Part shown: piece by piece, positions 32,672-41,908 of the stretch
Position numbering within the stretch: position 1 is the first letter of the stretch
Layout: every line of letters begins with the position of its first letter
NCBI GenBank assembly: GCA_035934555.1
Contig: DASYXT010000055.1
Coordinates: 124,001-188,000, forward strand
DNA length: 64,000 nt
Direction of reading: 5' to 3'
Origin: DASYXT01 sp035934555
GTDB taxonomy: Bacteria > Verrucomicrobiota > Verrucomicrobiia > Limisphaerales > UBA8199
The notes under the pieces: generated by a model
Seen by the model: only the letters and a program-made list of their open reading frames with translations
The model's database searches: none
What the model was told of the DNA's origin: nothing
Program-made: the position numbers and the translations under genes

Positions 32672-35167
32672 TTAGCTTGAAAGCGCGCCTTCGGCGGCGG
32701 CTTTCTGGGTGAACACCAGGTGATCGGCGTCGGCGCTGACGGCAATCGGGTCGCCATCGTGGAAGGCACCTTTGAGGATTTCCTCGGCGAGGGGGTCTTC
32801 CAGGAAACGTTCGACGGCGCGGCGCATCGGCCTGGCGCCATACGCCGGGTCATAACCGCGGCCGACGAGGAAGTCCTTCGCCTTTTCGTCTAACTGCAGC
32901 ACGATGTTACGCGCTTTGAGCCGATGCATGACCTTGGTAATCTCCAGATCGAGGATTTGGATCAAGTCCGGCTTGGTCAGCGAGCGGAACACCACAATGT
33001 CGTCGAGCCGGTTGAGAAACTCCGGCCGGAACGTTTTCTTAGCATCCTCCATGATGCGGTCGCGCATCTTCTCGTAGCTGCTCTCGTCGGTGATGGGGGA
33101 GAAGCCGAGCGTGGACTGCTTCTTGATCATGTCCGAGCCGACATTGGAGGTCATGAGGATAATCGTATTCCGGAAGTTGACGACCCGCCCAACGTTGTCG
33201 GTCAGTTTGCCTTCTTCGAGAATCTGCAAGAGCATGTTCCAGACGTCCGGGTGGGCTTTCTCGATTTCGTCGAACAACACCACGGAGTAAGGCTTGCGCC
33301 GAACCTGCTCGGTCAACTGGCCGCCTTCCTCATACCCCACATAACCAGGCGGTGAACCGATGAGGCGCGACACGTTGAATTTCTCCATGTACTCGCTCAT
33401 GTCGAGTTGGATGAGAGCCTTGGAATCGCCAAATAACTGTTCGGCGAGAGTTTTGGCCAGCAGTGTCTTGCCGACGCCTGTAGGCCCCAGGAGCGCAAAG
33501 GTGCCGATTGGCCGGCGCGGGTCCTTGAGGTCGGCCCGGGACCGGCGCAGGGCTTTGCACATAGCCGAAACCGCCTCGCGCTGGCCGATGACGACCTTGC
33601 TCATCTCGGCTTCGACCTGCATCAGGCGGTGCATCTCCCCCTGCTCCATGCGCTGGAGGGGTATGCCGGTCCATTTGGACACAACGTGCAGGATGTCTTC
33701 TTCATCCACCTTAACGCGCTTTTCCTCGCGCGTGGTGCGCCATTCTTTCAGCACCGCCTCAAGCTTTTCTTTGGCCTGCTTTTCCTTATCGCGCATCGCG
33801 GCGGCGCCTTCGAAATCCTGGTTTTTGATCGCCCGCTCTTTCTTGCTCTTGATGTCTTCAATATCGCTTTCAAGAGCTTTGACCGTCGGCGGGCGGGTCA
33901 TGGTGCCGATGCGTGCGCGCGAACCGGCCTCATCCATCAAATCAATCGCTTTATCGGGCAAGTAGCGGTCTGTGATGTAACGGTCGGATAGTTTGACGGA
34001 GGCCTCGATGGCCTTGTCGGTAAACTCGGCTTTATGGTGCTCTTCGTATTTTGGACGGAGCCCTTTCAGGATGAGAATCGCTTCGTCGATCGACGGTGCC
34101 TCGACTTTAACGGCCTGGAAGCGGCGTTCGAGGGCAGCGTCTTTCTCGATGTACTTGCGGTATTCGTTCAAGGTGGTCGCGCCGATGCACTGCAGTTCGC
34201 CGCGGCTGAGGGCGGGCTTGATGATATTGGAGGCATCCATCGTGCCTTCCGCCGAACCGGCGCCCACGATGGTGTGCAACTCGTCAATGAACAGGATGAT
34301 ATTCCGCGAACGCCGGATTTCGTCCATGACAGCTTTGATGCGCTCTTCGAATTGGCCGCGGTACTTGGTACCGGCAACCATCAGCGCCAGGTCGAGCGTG
34401 ATGACACGCTTATCACGCAATAACTCCGGAACGTTGCCCGCCGCAATTTCCTGCGCCAAACCTTCGACAATGGCCGTCTTGCCCACGCCGGCTTCACCGA
34501 GCAGCACGGGGTTGTTCTTGGTGCGGCGGCACAGGATCTGGATTACCCGCTCGATCTCGCTCTTGCGCCCAATGACCGGGTCCATCTCGCCTTTGCGCGC
34601 GATTTCCGTCAGGTCACGTCCGAAAGCCTTCAGGGCCGGAGTTTTGATTTCACCTTTCTTTTCCGGTTGCGGTTTTTCGGTGGCCTCACCGGGGCCGCCT
34701 TCTTCCTGCGCGGCGAAGTTGGGATCGAGTTCCTTCAGGATCTCTTGACGGGTTTGCTCGATATCGACATCGAGGTTCTTGAGGACGCGCGCGGCGACGC
34801 CGTCGCCTTCACGCAACAAACCCAGGAGGATGTGCTCGGTGCCAACGTAAGTATGGTTCAGGGCTTTGGCCTCCTTGGCCGCCAGGGCGAGGACCTTCTT
34901 AACCCGAGGCGTGTAGGGTATGTTCCCTATCATCTTCTGGTCCGGTCCCGTGCCGACCTGTTTTTCAACTTCCATCCGGACAGTTTCGAGGTCGAGCCCG
35001 AGTTTTTGCAGGACGTTGACGGCCACGCCCTGGCCCAACTTGATCAGGCCGAGCAGGAGGTGTTCGGTGCCAACAAAATTATGATTAAACCGATCGGCTT
35101 CTTTACGCGCCAGCGCGAGCACCTGCTGCGCTCGCGGGGTAAAATTATTCATGGCTTCTTCGCTCAT
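32672..35167 (-). CDS. clpC: ATP-dependent Clp protease ATP-binding subunit ClpC
   Basis: About 831 residues from the ATG at 35167; the ATG at 35152 ('NNFTPRAQQVLALARKEAD') is equally possible. Two Clp-N repeats at the start ('NHNFVGTEHLLLGL' and 'NHTYVGTEHILLGL'), AAA-1 with Walker A 'GEAGVGKT' and 'FIDELHTIVGAGSAEG', a UVR-containing middle domain, AAA-2 with Walker A 'GPTGVGKT' and 'VVLFDEIEKAHPDVWN', and a C-terminal D2-small domain. ClpC unfolds substrates for ClpP; in Firmicutes it recognises phospho-arginine made by McsB, encoded immediately upstream. Last gene of the ilvE-mcsA-mcsB-clpC run. Confidence 0.97.
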   Translation of the reverse strand: MSEEAMNNFTPRAQQVLALARKEADRFNHNFVGTEHLLLGLIKLGQGVAVNVLQKLGLDLETVRMEVEKQVGTGPDQKMIGNIPYTPRVKKVLALAAKEAKALNHTYVGTEHILLGLLREGDGVAARVLKNLDVDIEQTRQEILKELDPNFAAQEEGGPGEATEKPQPEKKGEIKTPALKAFGRDLTEIARKGEMDPVIGRKSEIERVIQILCRRTKNNPVLLGEAGVGKTAIVEGLAQEIAAGNVPELLRDKRVITLDLALMVAGTKYRGQFEERIKAVMDEIRRSRNIILFIDELHTIVGAGSAEGTMDASNIIKPALSRGELQCIGATTLNEYRKYIEKDAALERRFQAVKVEAPSIDEAILILKGLRPKYEEHHKAEFTDKAIEASVKLSDRYITDRYLPDKAIDLMDEAGSRARIGTMTRPPTVKALESDIEDIKSKKERAIKNQDFEGAAAMRDKEKQAKEKLEAVLKEWRTTREEKRVKVDEEDILHVVSKWTGIPLQRMEQGEMHRLMQVEAEMSKVVIGQREAVSAMCKALRRSRADLKDPRRPIGTFALLGPTGVGKTLLAKTLAEQLFGDSKALIQLDMSEYMEKFNVSRLIGSPPGYVGYEEGGQLTEQVRRKPYSVVLFDEIEKAHPDVWNMLLQILEEGKLTDNVGRVVNFRNTIILMTSNVGSDMIKKQSTLGFSPITDESSYEKMRDRIMEDAKKTFRPEFLNRLDDIVVFRSLTKPDLIQILDLEITKVMHRLKARNIVLQLDEKAKDFLVGRGYDPAYGARPMRRAVERFLEDPLAEEILKGAFHDGDPIAVSADADHLVFTQKAAAEGALSS

Positions 35168-35193
35168 ATCTACAAGGCAAATTGCAATCAAAT

Positions 35194-36297
35194 CTACTGT
35201 TTGTCCAATCCGGGGCTCGGCGGCGGCGGTTGGGCAAGCGGACGGCTTACAGGCTTAAGCCGTTCGCGGACCATGTCCGCACGCAGCAAGTCTCGTTCCT
35301 CGGCGGTGAGCTTTTCCGAATGCTGCTTCTGCAGATGCGCCGGTTGCGTCAGAATGAACAACTCGTCCACTAACGAACGGTCCACCCCGGGGAACAGCCC
35401 CACGTCCACGCCTAAACGCATTAAAGATAGCAGGTTCATCGTTTCTTTCGAGGAAATACTGTGTGCGTTGGCCAGGATGCCGTAAGCGCGGCCAATATGG
35501 TTATAGACCATTTTTGGCTTCTTCTCGAGAAGGGAAGCGCGGGCGTTTTCTTCGTGCTCGATGATTTGCGCCAGGACCTTTTCCAGGCGTTCGACGATGG
35601 CGCTTTCCGACTCGCCGAGCGTCATCTGATTGGACACCTGGAAGACATTACCGAGGGCCTCAGTGCCCTCGCCGTAAAGGCCGCGGACAGCGAGTCCAAG
35701 TTTGTTCACCGACTGGATAATCGGGTTGATCTGCTCGGCCAGCACCAGCCCCGGCAGGTGGAGCATCGCGCTGACGCGGATGCCAGTCCCAATATTGGTG
35801 GGGCAGGCGGTGAGATAACCCAGTTCGGGGCTGAAGGCGTACTCGAGCCGCTTCTCCAGAAAAGAGTCGGCCTGGTCAATGGCGGACCAGGCCTGGCGCA
35901 GTTGCAATCCGGGCCGGAGCGCCTGCATGCGCAGATGGTCCTCCTCGTTGACCATGAAGCAAAGCGTTTCATCCCGGTTGAGCACCAAGCCGCTGCCGGC
36001 GCTTTTGGCGGCGTGCTCCCGGCTGATTAAATGGCGCTCGACAAGGATTTGTTTATCCAAGGTGGATAAATTGTCCATCGTCTCGGAAAAGGCGTCCTTC
36101 ATCTCGGGCAAACTCTGGATGGCGGGGCAGATCAACTCCAAGACCCGAATCCGCTCGGGTTTCTTGGCCCAACCGGGGAAGGCGGCCTCTTTTAAATTAC
36201 GCGCGAGCCGCACGCGACTGGACATGACGATGCGATCGTGCGGCCCTTTGCGTTGGGCGGTTTCGGCCGGGGGAACCAGAAAATTGTGAATGTCCAT
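35194..36297 (-). CDS. mcsB: Protein arginine kinase McsB
   Basis: 367 residues. ATP:guanido phosphotransferase fold with 'IVMSSRVRLARNLKEAAFPGW', 'SGLVLNRDETLCFMVNEEDHL' (the NEEDHLR signature with catalytic Glu), 'ELGYLTACPTNIGTGIRVSAM' (signature with the active-site Cys), and the late 'RLGVDVGLF' region. McsB phosphorylates arginines, marking proteins for ClpCP. It lies 5 bp after mcsA and 27 bp before clpC, an arrangement usually described for Firmicutes, but without the CtsR repressor gene. Confidence 0.95.
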   Translation of the reverse strand: MDIHNFLVPPAETAQRKGPHDRIVMSSRVRLARNLKEAAFPGWAKKPERIRVLELICPAIQSLPEMKDAFSETMDNLSTLDKQILVERHLISREHAAKSAGSGLVLNRDETLCFMVNEEDHLRMQALRPGLQLRQAWSAIDQADSFLEKRLEYAFSPELGYLTACPTNIGTGIRVSAMLHLPGLVLAEQINPIIQSVNKLGLAVRGLYGEGTEALGNVFQVSNQMTLGESESAIVERLEKVLAQIIEHEENARASLLEKKPKMVYNHIGRAYGILANAHSISSKETMNLLSLMRLGVDVGLFPGVDRSLVDELFILTQPAHLQKQHSEKLTAEERDLLRADMVRERLKPVSRPLAQPPPPSPGLDKQ

Positions 36298-36302
36298 CGG
36301 AA

Positions 36303-36812
36303 TCAGGTGGCAGTGGGACTGGAGAGACGGGCCGTGGTTTGCTTGATTTCATCGCGCAAGATGGCGGCCTCCTCGAAATCTTCATCGGAAATCGCCTTGG
36401 CGAGGCGCTTCTGCAAGGAGCGCAGACGGTCTGATAAATCGCGGCTTTGACGCAGGCCCTCGGGAACCTTGCCGACGTGGCGGGTGCCTTTGTGCATGGT
36501 TTTCAACAGGCCGCCAAGGGCCTCGGCAAAGGTCTTATAACATTCAGGGCAGCCCAACCGGCCGGCTTTCTTAAAATCGGCCTGCGTAAAGCCGCAGCGA
36601 GGGCACTTGATCTCCACCCCGCCGGCTGATTGCTCAATTTCCTGAGAAGCGCCCAGCCCCAGCAGCAGGTCCGCCAGCGAAAATCCGGTGGGATCGTTGA
36701 CCCCTTTGGTTTTGGCGCATTCTTCGCAGAGATCCACCTTTTGCATCTTTTCCCCCGCGATCTGGGTCAGGTGCACCGTGGCCTCCTTTTCCTTGCAAAT
36801 GCAGCACAACAT
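36303..36812 (-). CDS. mcsA: McsA-like zinc-finger/UVR protein
   Basis: 169 residues. Two CxxC pairs at the N-terminus ('MLCCICKEKEATVHLT', 'VDLCEECAKTKGV') and another two in the middle ('IKCPRCGFTQADFKKAGR', 'LGCPECYKTFAEALGG'), then a C-terminal UVR motif ('KRLAKAISDEDFEEAAILRD'). McsA binds zinc and activates the arginine kinase McsB, which follows 5 bp downstream. The full set of zinc ligands is present. Confidence 0.94.
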   Translation of the reverse strand: MLCCICKEKEATVHLTQIAGEKMQKVDLCEECAKTKGVNDPTGFSLADLLLGLGASQEIEQSAGGVEIKCPRCGFTQADFKKAGRLGCPECYKTFAEALGGLLKTMHKGTRHVGKVPEGLRQSRDLSDRLRSLQKRLAKAISDEDFEEAAILRDEIKQTTARLSSPTAT

Positions 36813-36819
36813 AAATTCT

Positions 36820-37692
36820 CTAATCGTATATCGGCTCGCCCGAGACTTTCGTCAAGGAATGGTATTGCGCGACGAGTTTTTGTGTGATGGGGCCGGGTTT
36901 GCCGGTGCCGATCACCCGCCCGTCGATCTTCACCACCGGCACCAACTCGGCGCCGGTGCCGGTGAGAAAGCATTCGTCGGCATTGAACAAATCGTAGCGG
37001 GTGAGGTTGGGCTCGCTGACTTTCAGTCCGGAATCGGCCGCGATGTCCATCACCACCCGGCGAGTAATGCCGTAGAGGGCGCCGGCGGACAGCGGCGGGG
37101 TCTGCAACTGGTCTTCTTTGATGATGAAAATGTTGTCCCCGGTGCACTCGGAAATATAGCCGTCAGCGTTCAGGAGCACGGCTTCTTCGCACCCGGCATT
37201 GGCAGCCTCCATCTTGGCGAGAATGTTATTGAGATAGTTTAAAGACTTGATCGCCGGGTTGAGGGCGCTGTGCAGGTTGCGAACCGTAGGCACGGTGACG
37301 ATTTCCATGCCCTTACGGTACAGCTCGGGCGGATAGAGTTGAATTTTGTCCGCAATAATGATCACGCTCGGGTTTTTGCACCGGTTGGGGTTTAACCCGA
37401 GCGTGCCGATGCCGCGGGTGACCACAAGCCGGATGTAACCGTCGTGAATTCGATTCAGGCGACACGTGCGCACCACCGCCGCCATCATTTCGGCGTGGCC
37501 CAGCGGAATCGTCAACAGCAGCGCTTTGGCCGAACAAAACAGCCGGTCAATGTGCTCTTTCAGCTTAAAGACCCGCCCATTGTACGCGCGGATGCCTTCA
37601 AAAATGCCGTCTCCGTAAAGCAGCCCGTGATCAAACACGGAAATTTTGGCGTCGCGCTCGCTACAGTATTTGCCATCAAGGTAGATTTTCAT
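36820..37692 (-). CDS. ilvE: Branched-chain amino acid aminotransferase
   Basis: 290 residues from the ATG at 37692 ('KIYLDGKYCSERDAKISVFD'). Class IV PLP aminotransferase: 'HGLLYGDGIFEGIRAYNGRV', the PLP Lys in 'NPAIKSLNYLNNILAKMEA', 'GCEEAVLLNADGYISECTGDN', and the phosphate-binding 'LYGITRRVVMD' and 'ECFLTGTGAELVPVV'. It transfers amino groups between glutamate and branched-chain 2-oxoacids; a D-amino-acid aminotransferase of the same class is a weaker alternative. It is 7 bp upstream of mcsA and heads the operon. Confidence 0.9.
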   Translation of the reverse strand: MKIYLDGKYCSERDAKISVFDHGLLYGDGIFEGIRAYNGRVFKLKEHIDRLFCSAKALLLTIPLGHAEMMAAVVRTCRLNRIHDGYIRLVVTRGIGTLGLNPNRCKNPSVIIIADKIQLYPPELYRKGMEIVTVPTVRNLHSALNPAIKSLNYLNNILAKMEAANAGCEEAVLLNADGYISECTGDNIFIIKEDQLQTPPLSAGALYGITRRVVMDIAADSGLKVSEPNLTRYDLFNADECFLTGTGAELVPVVKIDGRVIGTGKPGPITQKLVAQYHSLTKVSGEPIYD

Positions 37693-37767
37693 GTGCCCGA
37701 AGCTGCGCAACCCTACGGCCAAACCGCCCGCCAAAGCAACTCAGGAGTTGGCATTCGTAAGTTGGCG

Positions 37768-37889
37768 GGTGGGACCGGAGCGCGGAGTTCTGTGTGCCGC
37801 GGCGTTCAAACGGAAAACGGCCGAATGAATGTCGCCGCGCGCTTCAGCGATGGGGGGTTGCCGCGGACTTTAGCTGAGGCCCGTTCTCC
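37768..37889. repeat. Dispersed intergenic repeat, copy related to 630-738
   Basis: Contains 'GTCGCCGCGCGCTTCAGCGA' then 'GGTTGCCGCGGACTTTAGCT' and 'CCCGTTCTCCGG', the same order as at 630-738 ('CCGCGCGCTTAA', 'GTTGCTGCGGACT', 'GTCCGCGCTCCG'). It lies between ilvE and the fibronectin-like gene, and no coding frame is supported. Confidence 0.55.
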
Positions 37890-37892
37890 GGC

Positions 37893-38432
37893 TCAAGGCG
37901 AGGTCTGCTGCAACCGGTAATAGCGGCGTGTGGTGGAAACTCGAACCAGGTCGGCGAATTGAAATGTTCCGGCGGCGCTGTTGGTGACGTTCGCCAGATT
38001 GGTCCAAGTCACCAGGTCCGAGCTGGTTTGCAGCAGGTACGTATAGCCCACCGGTCCGACACCCGAGATTTGCAACTTTTGGCCCGTAGCGCTCAGGTTC
38101 ACTGAGAGCCGCGTTTGCCCGGACACAGCCGGAACGGTGTAACTGATTTCAGCCGAGTAGGCGCTCTCGAGTTGGTTGGTATCGTAATCGGTCGCGGCAA
38201 AAAAGTAGGTCGTACCCGCTCGGAGGCTGCCAATCGTCGCCGTCGTGCTGGGGCCCACGTCGAGCATGGAAGAGTAATTGCGGCTCGCGGTTCCGGTGTA
38301 GATGCGATAACCGGCGGCACCGGGCGCGGGGTTCCACGCCAACGTGACTCGGTTAGTGCTGAGGGTCACACTCCAAGCCAAGACCTGGGCAAAGCTCAAG
38401 GCCACCAATCCTAACAAGAACCGGAACAACAT
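37893..38432 (-). CDS. Exported fibronectin type III-like protein
   Basis: 179 residues from the ATG at 38432, opening with a signal peptide 'LFRFLLGLVALSFAQVLAWS'. A fibronectin-III-like domain (about 22-105) shows 'VTLAWNPAPGAAGYRIYTGT' and 'LRAGTTYFFAATDYDTNQLE'. A second beta-rich repeat ends 'TYLLQTSSDLVTWTNLANVT' and 'FQFADLVRVSTTRRYYRLQQ'. The latter resembles a motif common at the end of large Verrucomicrobia surface proteins. Probably secreted or surface-attached; a binding partner cannot be named. Confidence 0.78.
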   Translation of the reverse strand: MLFRFLLGLVALSFAQVLAWSVTLSTNRVTLAWNPAPGAAGYRIYTGTASRNYSSMLDVGPSTTATIGSLRAGTTYFFAATDYDTNQLESAYSAEISYTVPAVSGQTRLSVNLSATGQKLQISGVGPVGYTYLLQTSSDLVTWTNLANVTNSAAGTFQFADLVRVSTTRRYYRLQQTSP

Positions 38433-38663
38433 GCGCTCTAGTATTGCCAAGCAGCCGCGTGACACTACTCGGACTTTTCTAAAACACCCCAGGAAATTCC
38501 TAGCGGGAGCGGGGGGAAGACAAGCCCCTCCGCGCGTTTGAGGAGACTCACGACGGTCTCAATCTCTGTGGGGACTGTTGGGCGCCAGATTGACGAGTTG
38601 AATCGGTTTTGTCAAGCTCTTTGATGTCCACTACACACGACCTGGGCCAAACTCGAGTTGTAA

Positions 38664-39797
38664 ATGAAGACTGAAACCGAAATTCTACCACTGCCGCGCA
38701 CCTCGCAAAACATCCTCCGCTTTCTCAACGTCAGCTATGGCGTGTATGGGCAGGACCCGCACTGGGTGGCGCCGTTGCTGATGGACCTCAAAAAGGTGTT
38801 CCTCGACAGCAACCCGCTATTCCAGCATGCGGAGATGCAGTTATGGGTGGCGCGCCGAGACGGGCGCGACGTGGGCCGAATCGCGGGGATTATTGATCGC
38901 TTTTTCAACCGCAACGGAGAGCAACCTGGGGCTTTTTACGGATTTTATGAATGCATCGACGACATAGAGGCAAGCGGGAAGCTATTTGAGGCGGTCAACG
39001 GGTGGGCGCGCGGCAAAGGCATGAAACGGCTGTTGGGGCCGATGAACCCAACGACCAATGACGAATGCGGCTTGCTCATCGATGGTTTCGACTCCCCGCC
39101 GGTGTTCATGATGACCTACAACCCGCGGTATTACGTGACGCAGACCGAGCAAGCCGGGTTTTCTAAAGCCAAAGACCTGCTGGCGTACCACATGGACCTG
39201 GAAAAAATACCGATGGACCGTCTGATTCGAATCGGGGCAAAGGTGAAGCAGCGCAATGCGCATCTGACGTTTCGACCGGTCCGGCGCAAAACTCTCCAAG
39301 CAGATATCGGCAAGATTAAAGACATTTATAATGCGGCGTGGGAAGCCAATTGGGGCTTTGTGCCGATGACGGATGCTGAAGTGGATTTCATGGCCGAACG
39401 GCTCAAACCGTTGCTGATGGAAGGTTTAATCTGGCTGGCTGAGACGGCCCAGGAGCCAGTGGGGTTCCTCCTGGCGATGCCGGATTACAACATCCCGCTG
39501 CAGCCCTTGCGCGGCCGGCTCTTAACCCCGAGGTTGCTCGGATTCATTCCTTACCTGCTGGGCTGGAAATATCCACACCGGACCCGGGTGCTGACGCTCG
39601 GGGTAAAGGAGAAGTACCGCTCGAAGGGGTTGGAATCGGCGATGCTGATTGAAGGCTTGCGGGTCGGGCGGGAGGCGGGCGTGACTGAATCAGAAGCATC
39701 CTGGATCCTGGAGGACAATGTGATGATGTGCCGAGTGCTGGAGGCGATCGGCGGGCGGGTGTATAAACGCTATCGGATTTACGAGCGCAGCCTCTGA
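38664..39797 (+). CDS. GNAT-like N-acyltransferase, candidate bacterial ceramide synthase
   Basis: 377 residues. Fold suggested by 'MQLWVARRDGRDVGRIAGII', 'GFYECIDDIEASGKLFEAVN', 'LLGPMNPTTNDECGLLIDG' and the acyl-CoA loop region 'TLGVKEKYRSKGLESAMLIE'. This family, often annotated as N-acetyltransferase, is encoded beside serine palmitoyltransferase in bacterial sphingolipid producers, where it acylates the sphingoid base. Neighbours here (SPT-like, epimerase-like and PAP2 genes, 39895-43225) support that role by context. Convergent with that group across an intergenic hairpin. The acyl donor and activity are inferred. Confidence 0.75.
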   Translation: MKTETEILPLPRTSQNILRFLNVSYGVYGQDPHWVAPLLMDLKKVFLDSNPLFQHAEMQLWVARRDGRDVGRIAGIIDRFFNRNGEQPGAFYGFYECIDDIEASGKLFEAVNGWARGKGMKRLLGPMNPTTNDECGLLIDGFDSPPVFMMTYNPRYYVTQTEQAGFSKAKDLLAYHMDLEKIPMDRLIRIGAKVKQRNAHLTFRPVRRKTLQADIGKIKDIYNAAWEANWGFVPMTDAEVDFMAERLKPLLMEGLIWLAETAQEPVGFLLAMPDYNIPLQPLRGRLLTPRLLGFIPYLLGWKYPHRTRVLTLGVKEKYRSKGLESAMLIEGLRVGREAGVTESEASWILEDNVMMCRVLEAIGGRVYKRYRIYERSL

Positions 39798-39833
39798 GCC
39801 GCACCCTGAGGCCGGAGCGCGCGAGCAACAATG

Positions 39834-39899
39834 TTGTAGAGAGTAGAGCGGGAAGCGTGGAGCGTGTAGTGAAACGCTCTACCGCTTCCCCGCTCTACC
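39834..39899. repeat. Hairpin repeat of TAGAGCGTGGAGCG type (convergent terminator region)
   Basis: 'GTAGAGCGGGAAGCGTGGAG' is mirrored by 'CGCTCTACCGCTTCCCCGCT' on the other side of a short loop, giving a long imperfect stem. It sits between the convergent stops of the acyltransferase and PAP2 genes, and related sequence occurs at 48326-48410. It may serve as a bidirectional terminator, although no long T-run follows. Confidence 0.6.
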
Positions 39900-40899
39900 T
39901 TTGCAGCCCATCGACCTTGCGGTAGAGGCGCGTCCCCAGTGGGACCAGCAGCAAGGCCGTTAAAGCGCCGCTCAGCACATCGATGACGTAATGGTACCGG
40001 CAGTACACGGTGGCGGCGCAAAGCAACAGGGCCACAATCAGGTGCGGATAGCGGAGCGGCCGCAGGTACAGAAAGGAGAAAAAGACAGTGCAGAGCGCCA
40101 CCGCGACGTGGCTGCTTGGCAGCGCCGCCCCCGGAGCTTCGAAGAACCGGTAGATGAAGCCCATCAGGTGATAAAAAGGACCGGACTGCACCGCCTTGGG
40201 ATAATAGGCGTAGGCTTCCAGTGCCTGGTAAGCAACAGGCAAGTGATACCCAGCGATGTGGCCGAAAAACACCGGCGGCCCGATAATCGGAAGAACGATG
40301 TAGCAGAGATAACAAATATAAAACACAAACGAGACCACCGAAATGTAGTGAAAGAAAGCGCCTCGGCTCTTGCGGTACAGCGCCACGCCCACCCCGGCGA
40401 TCATGATGTAATACGAAAAATAAGACGCGTAAAAGAGCTCGCTCACGGCCAGCAACGGGAGTTTTTCCATAAACCGTAAGGAGGGTTGAAATCCGAACAG
40501 TGCCTGGTCGCACCGGATCGCCATCGGATCGAGATATTCCTGGATGAACATTCGGTTGAGCGATCCGGTTTCGGCATAGAAACCGGCGTAAAGCAGCACG
40601 GGGTAGAAATCGCAAAGAAACCGCAATATCGGTTGAGGGCGCCCTTCTGTGCGTGAGCGCGTCCCCACCAGGAGATGAAGGCACACCAACACGGCCGCAT
40701 GAGCTCCCACTAACGCGCCCCAGTGCGGGACGGTGCGGTTGTGAAACACCAGGATGAGCAGCCCGACCACCGCCACATAGGCCTGAGTGGCGTAGTCCAC
40801 GAATCGGTACGACGATAGCAGCCGCGGGCCACTCACTCCTGCGGCCTTGTGCTCAGGGCTGACGCCCGACCGGTCCGCACGCTCATAACCACTTTTCAT
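39895..40899 (-). CDS. PAP2-superfamily membrane enzyme (inositol-phosphorylceramide-synthase-like)
   Basis: 334 residues with about 8 hydrophobic segments. PAP2 catalytic motifs near the C-terminus: 'GAALPSSHVAVALC' (phosphatase motif 2 with His) and 'VYCRYHYVIDVLSGAL' (motif 3 with His and Asp). The layout resembles the Aur1/IPC-synthase branch, which transfers a head group to ceramide; a lipid phosphate phosphatase is the alternative. Its 5' end overlaps the epimerase-like gene by 17 bp, so the two are translationally linked. Membrane enzyme of the proposed sphingolipid pathway. Confidence 0.85.
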   Translation of the reverse strand: MKSGYERADRSGVSPEHKAAGVSGPRLLSSYRFVDYATQAYVAVVGLLILVFHNRTVPHWGALVGAHAAVLVCLHLLVGTRSRTEGRPQPILRFLCDFYPVLLYAGFYAETGSLNRMFIQEYLDPMAIRCDQALFGFQPSLRFMEKLPLLAVSELFYASYFSYYIMIAGVGVALYRKSRGAFFHYISVVSFVFYICYLCYIVLPIIGPPVFFGHIAGYHLPVAYQALEAYAYYPKAVQSGPFYHLMGFIYRFFEAPGAALPSSHVAVALCTVFFSFLYLRPLRYPHLIVALLLCAATVYCRYHYVIDVLSGALTALLLVPLGTRLYRKVDGLQR

Positions 40900-41863
40900 T
40901 GCGGTACCATTTCAATGTCTCGGCTACGCCTTGTTCAAGTGTTGTGGGGCAAACATAACCGAGCTCGCGTTGAATCAGTGAGGGATCGCAAACCCACCCG
41001 GGCGCGCGCAGCTCGTGAAACTTCTGCAAATTCAATAGCGCGGGCTGGCCAGTGAGGCGGGCGGCCAATTCCTGAAGCAGACACACGGGCCAAAGCGCTG
41101 CCGTAGGCAGGGGCAATCCAACGGTCCAGACATTCATCTGCGCAGCAATCAGCGCTGCCATCTCGCGCGCGCTCGTCACCCGCTCGCCGGCCACAAAGTA
41201 AGTCTTGCCGGCTGCGGCGGGGCTCCTCAGACAAAGAGTCACCGCCCGCGCCAGGTCTTTCACGAATACCAGGCTCAGCGCCTGACCGGCTTTGGGTCGA
41301 GGCAGCAAATGCCGCTTAATCGATTGGAATATGGGCAAAAAGCCATCATCCCGCGGACCATACACGGCTGGTGGGCGGATGACGGTTATAGGAGGGATGC
41401 AGCCATCCTTCACCGCGCATTCGGCGGCCAGTTTGCTGCGGCCGTAATCCGATACGGGATGGGGCGGATCCGTTTCGCGTGCGGGTCGGGCAGGGATAGC
41501 CGGGCCAGCGACTGCCAGACTGGAAATGTGCACCAACCGCTGAATCGCAGCTCCGCGGCGGTTGATCGCCGCGACCAGGTTCCGCGTGCCGGTCTCATTC
41601 GTGTCGTAAAACTCGGAGCCACGCACGGCCTTAGTCCGCCCGGCGCAGTGAATCACATGGGTAATGCCGGTCAAAGCTTGGTCCAGCGAGGCAGGCTCGG
41701 CGAGCGTTCCTAGCCGAACCTCGAGTCGCTCGCCGGCCTGTGTCAGAAACCGCCTGCTGCTGCGCGAGCGGAGCAATGCAGCGGTGGGAATGGCATGAGC
41801 GCATAGGTCGTCGAGGATATGGCTGCCGACAAACCCGCTGGCGCCTGTGAGAAGAACCTTCAT
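40883..41863 (-). CDS. NAD-dependent epimerase/dehydratase, candidate 3-oxo-sphinganine or ceramide reductase
   Basis: 326 residues from the ATG at 41863 ('KVLLTGASGFVGSHILDDL', the Rossmann dinucleotide loop). A TTG-led extension to 41899 adds 12 non-conserved residues. Extended SDR features: 'VIHCAGRTKAVRGSEFYDTN', and 'YGRSKLAAE' with the catalytic Tyr-x3-Lys. In sphingolipid-making bacteria an SDR of this kind (CerR) lies next to serine palmitoyltransferase and reduces the keto intermediate. The tight arrangement here (SPT-like gene upstream, PAP2 gene overlapping) makes that likely; a sugar epimerase is the alternative. Confidence 0.85.
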   Translation of the reverse strand: MKVLLTGASGFVGSHILDDLCAHAIPTAALLRSRSSRRFLTQAGERLEVRLGTLAEPASLDQALTGITHVIHCAGRTKAVRGSEFYDTNETGTRNLVAAINRRGAAIQRLVHISSLAVAGPAIPARPARETDPPHPVSDYGRSKLAAECAVKDGCIPPITVIRPPAVYGPRDDGFLPIFQSIKRHLLPRPKAGQALSLVFVKDLARAVTLCLRSPAAAGKTYFVAGERVTSAREMAALIAAQMNVWTVGLPLPTAALWPVCLLQELAARLTGQPALLNLQKFHELRAPGWVCDPSLIQRELGYVCPTTLEQGVAETLKWYRNEKWL

Positions 41864-41908
41864 GCAAAGGCTGCCCGCGCGCTCACGCGGCCTCGCCAAA
41901 CCCCCGGG

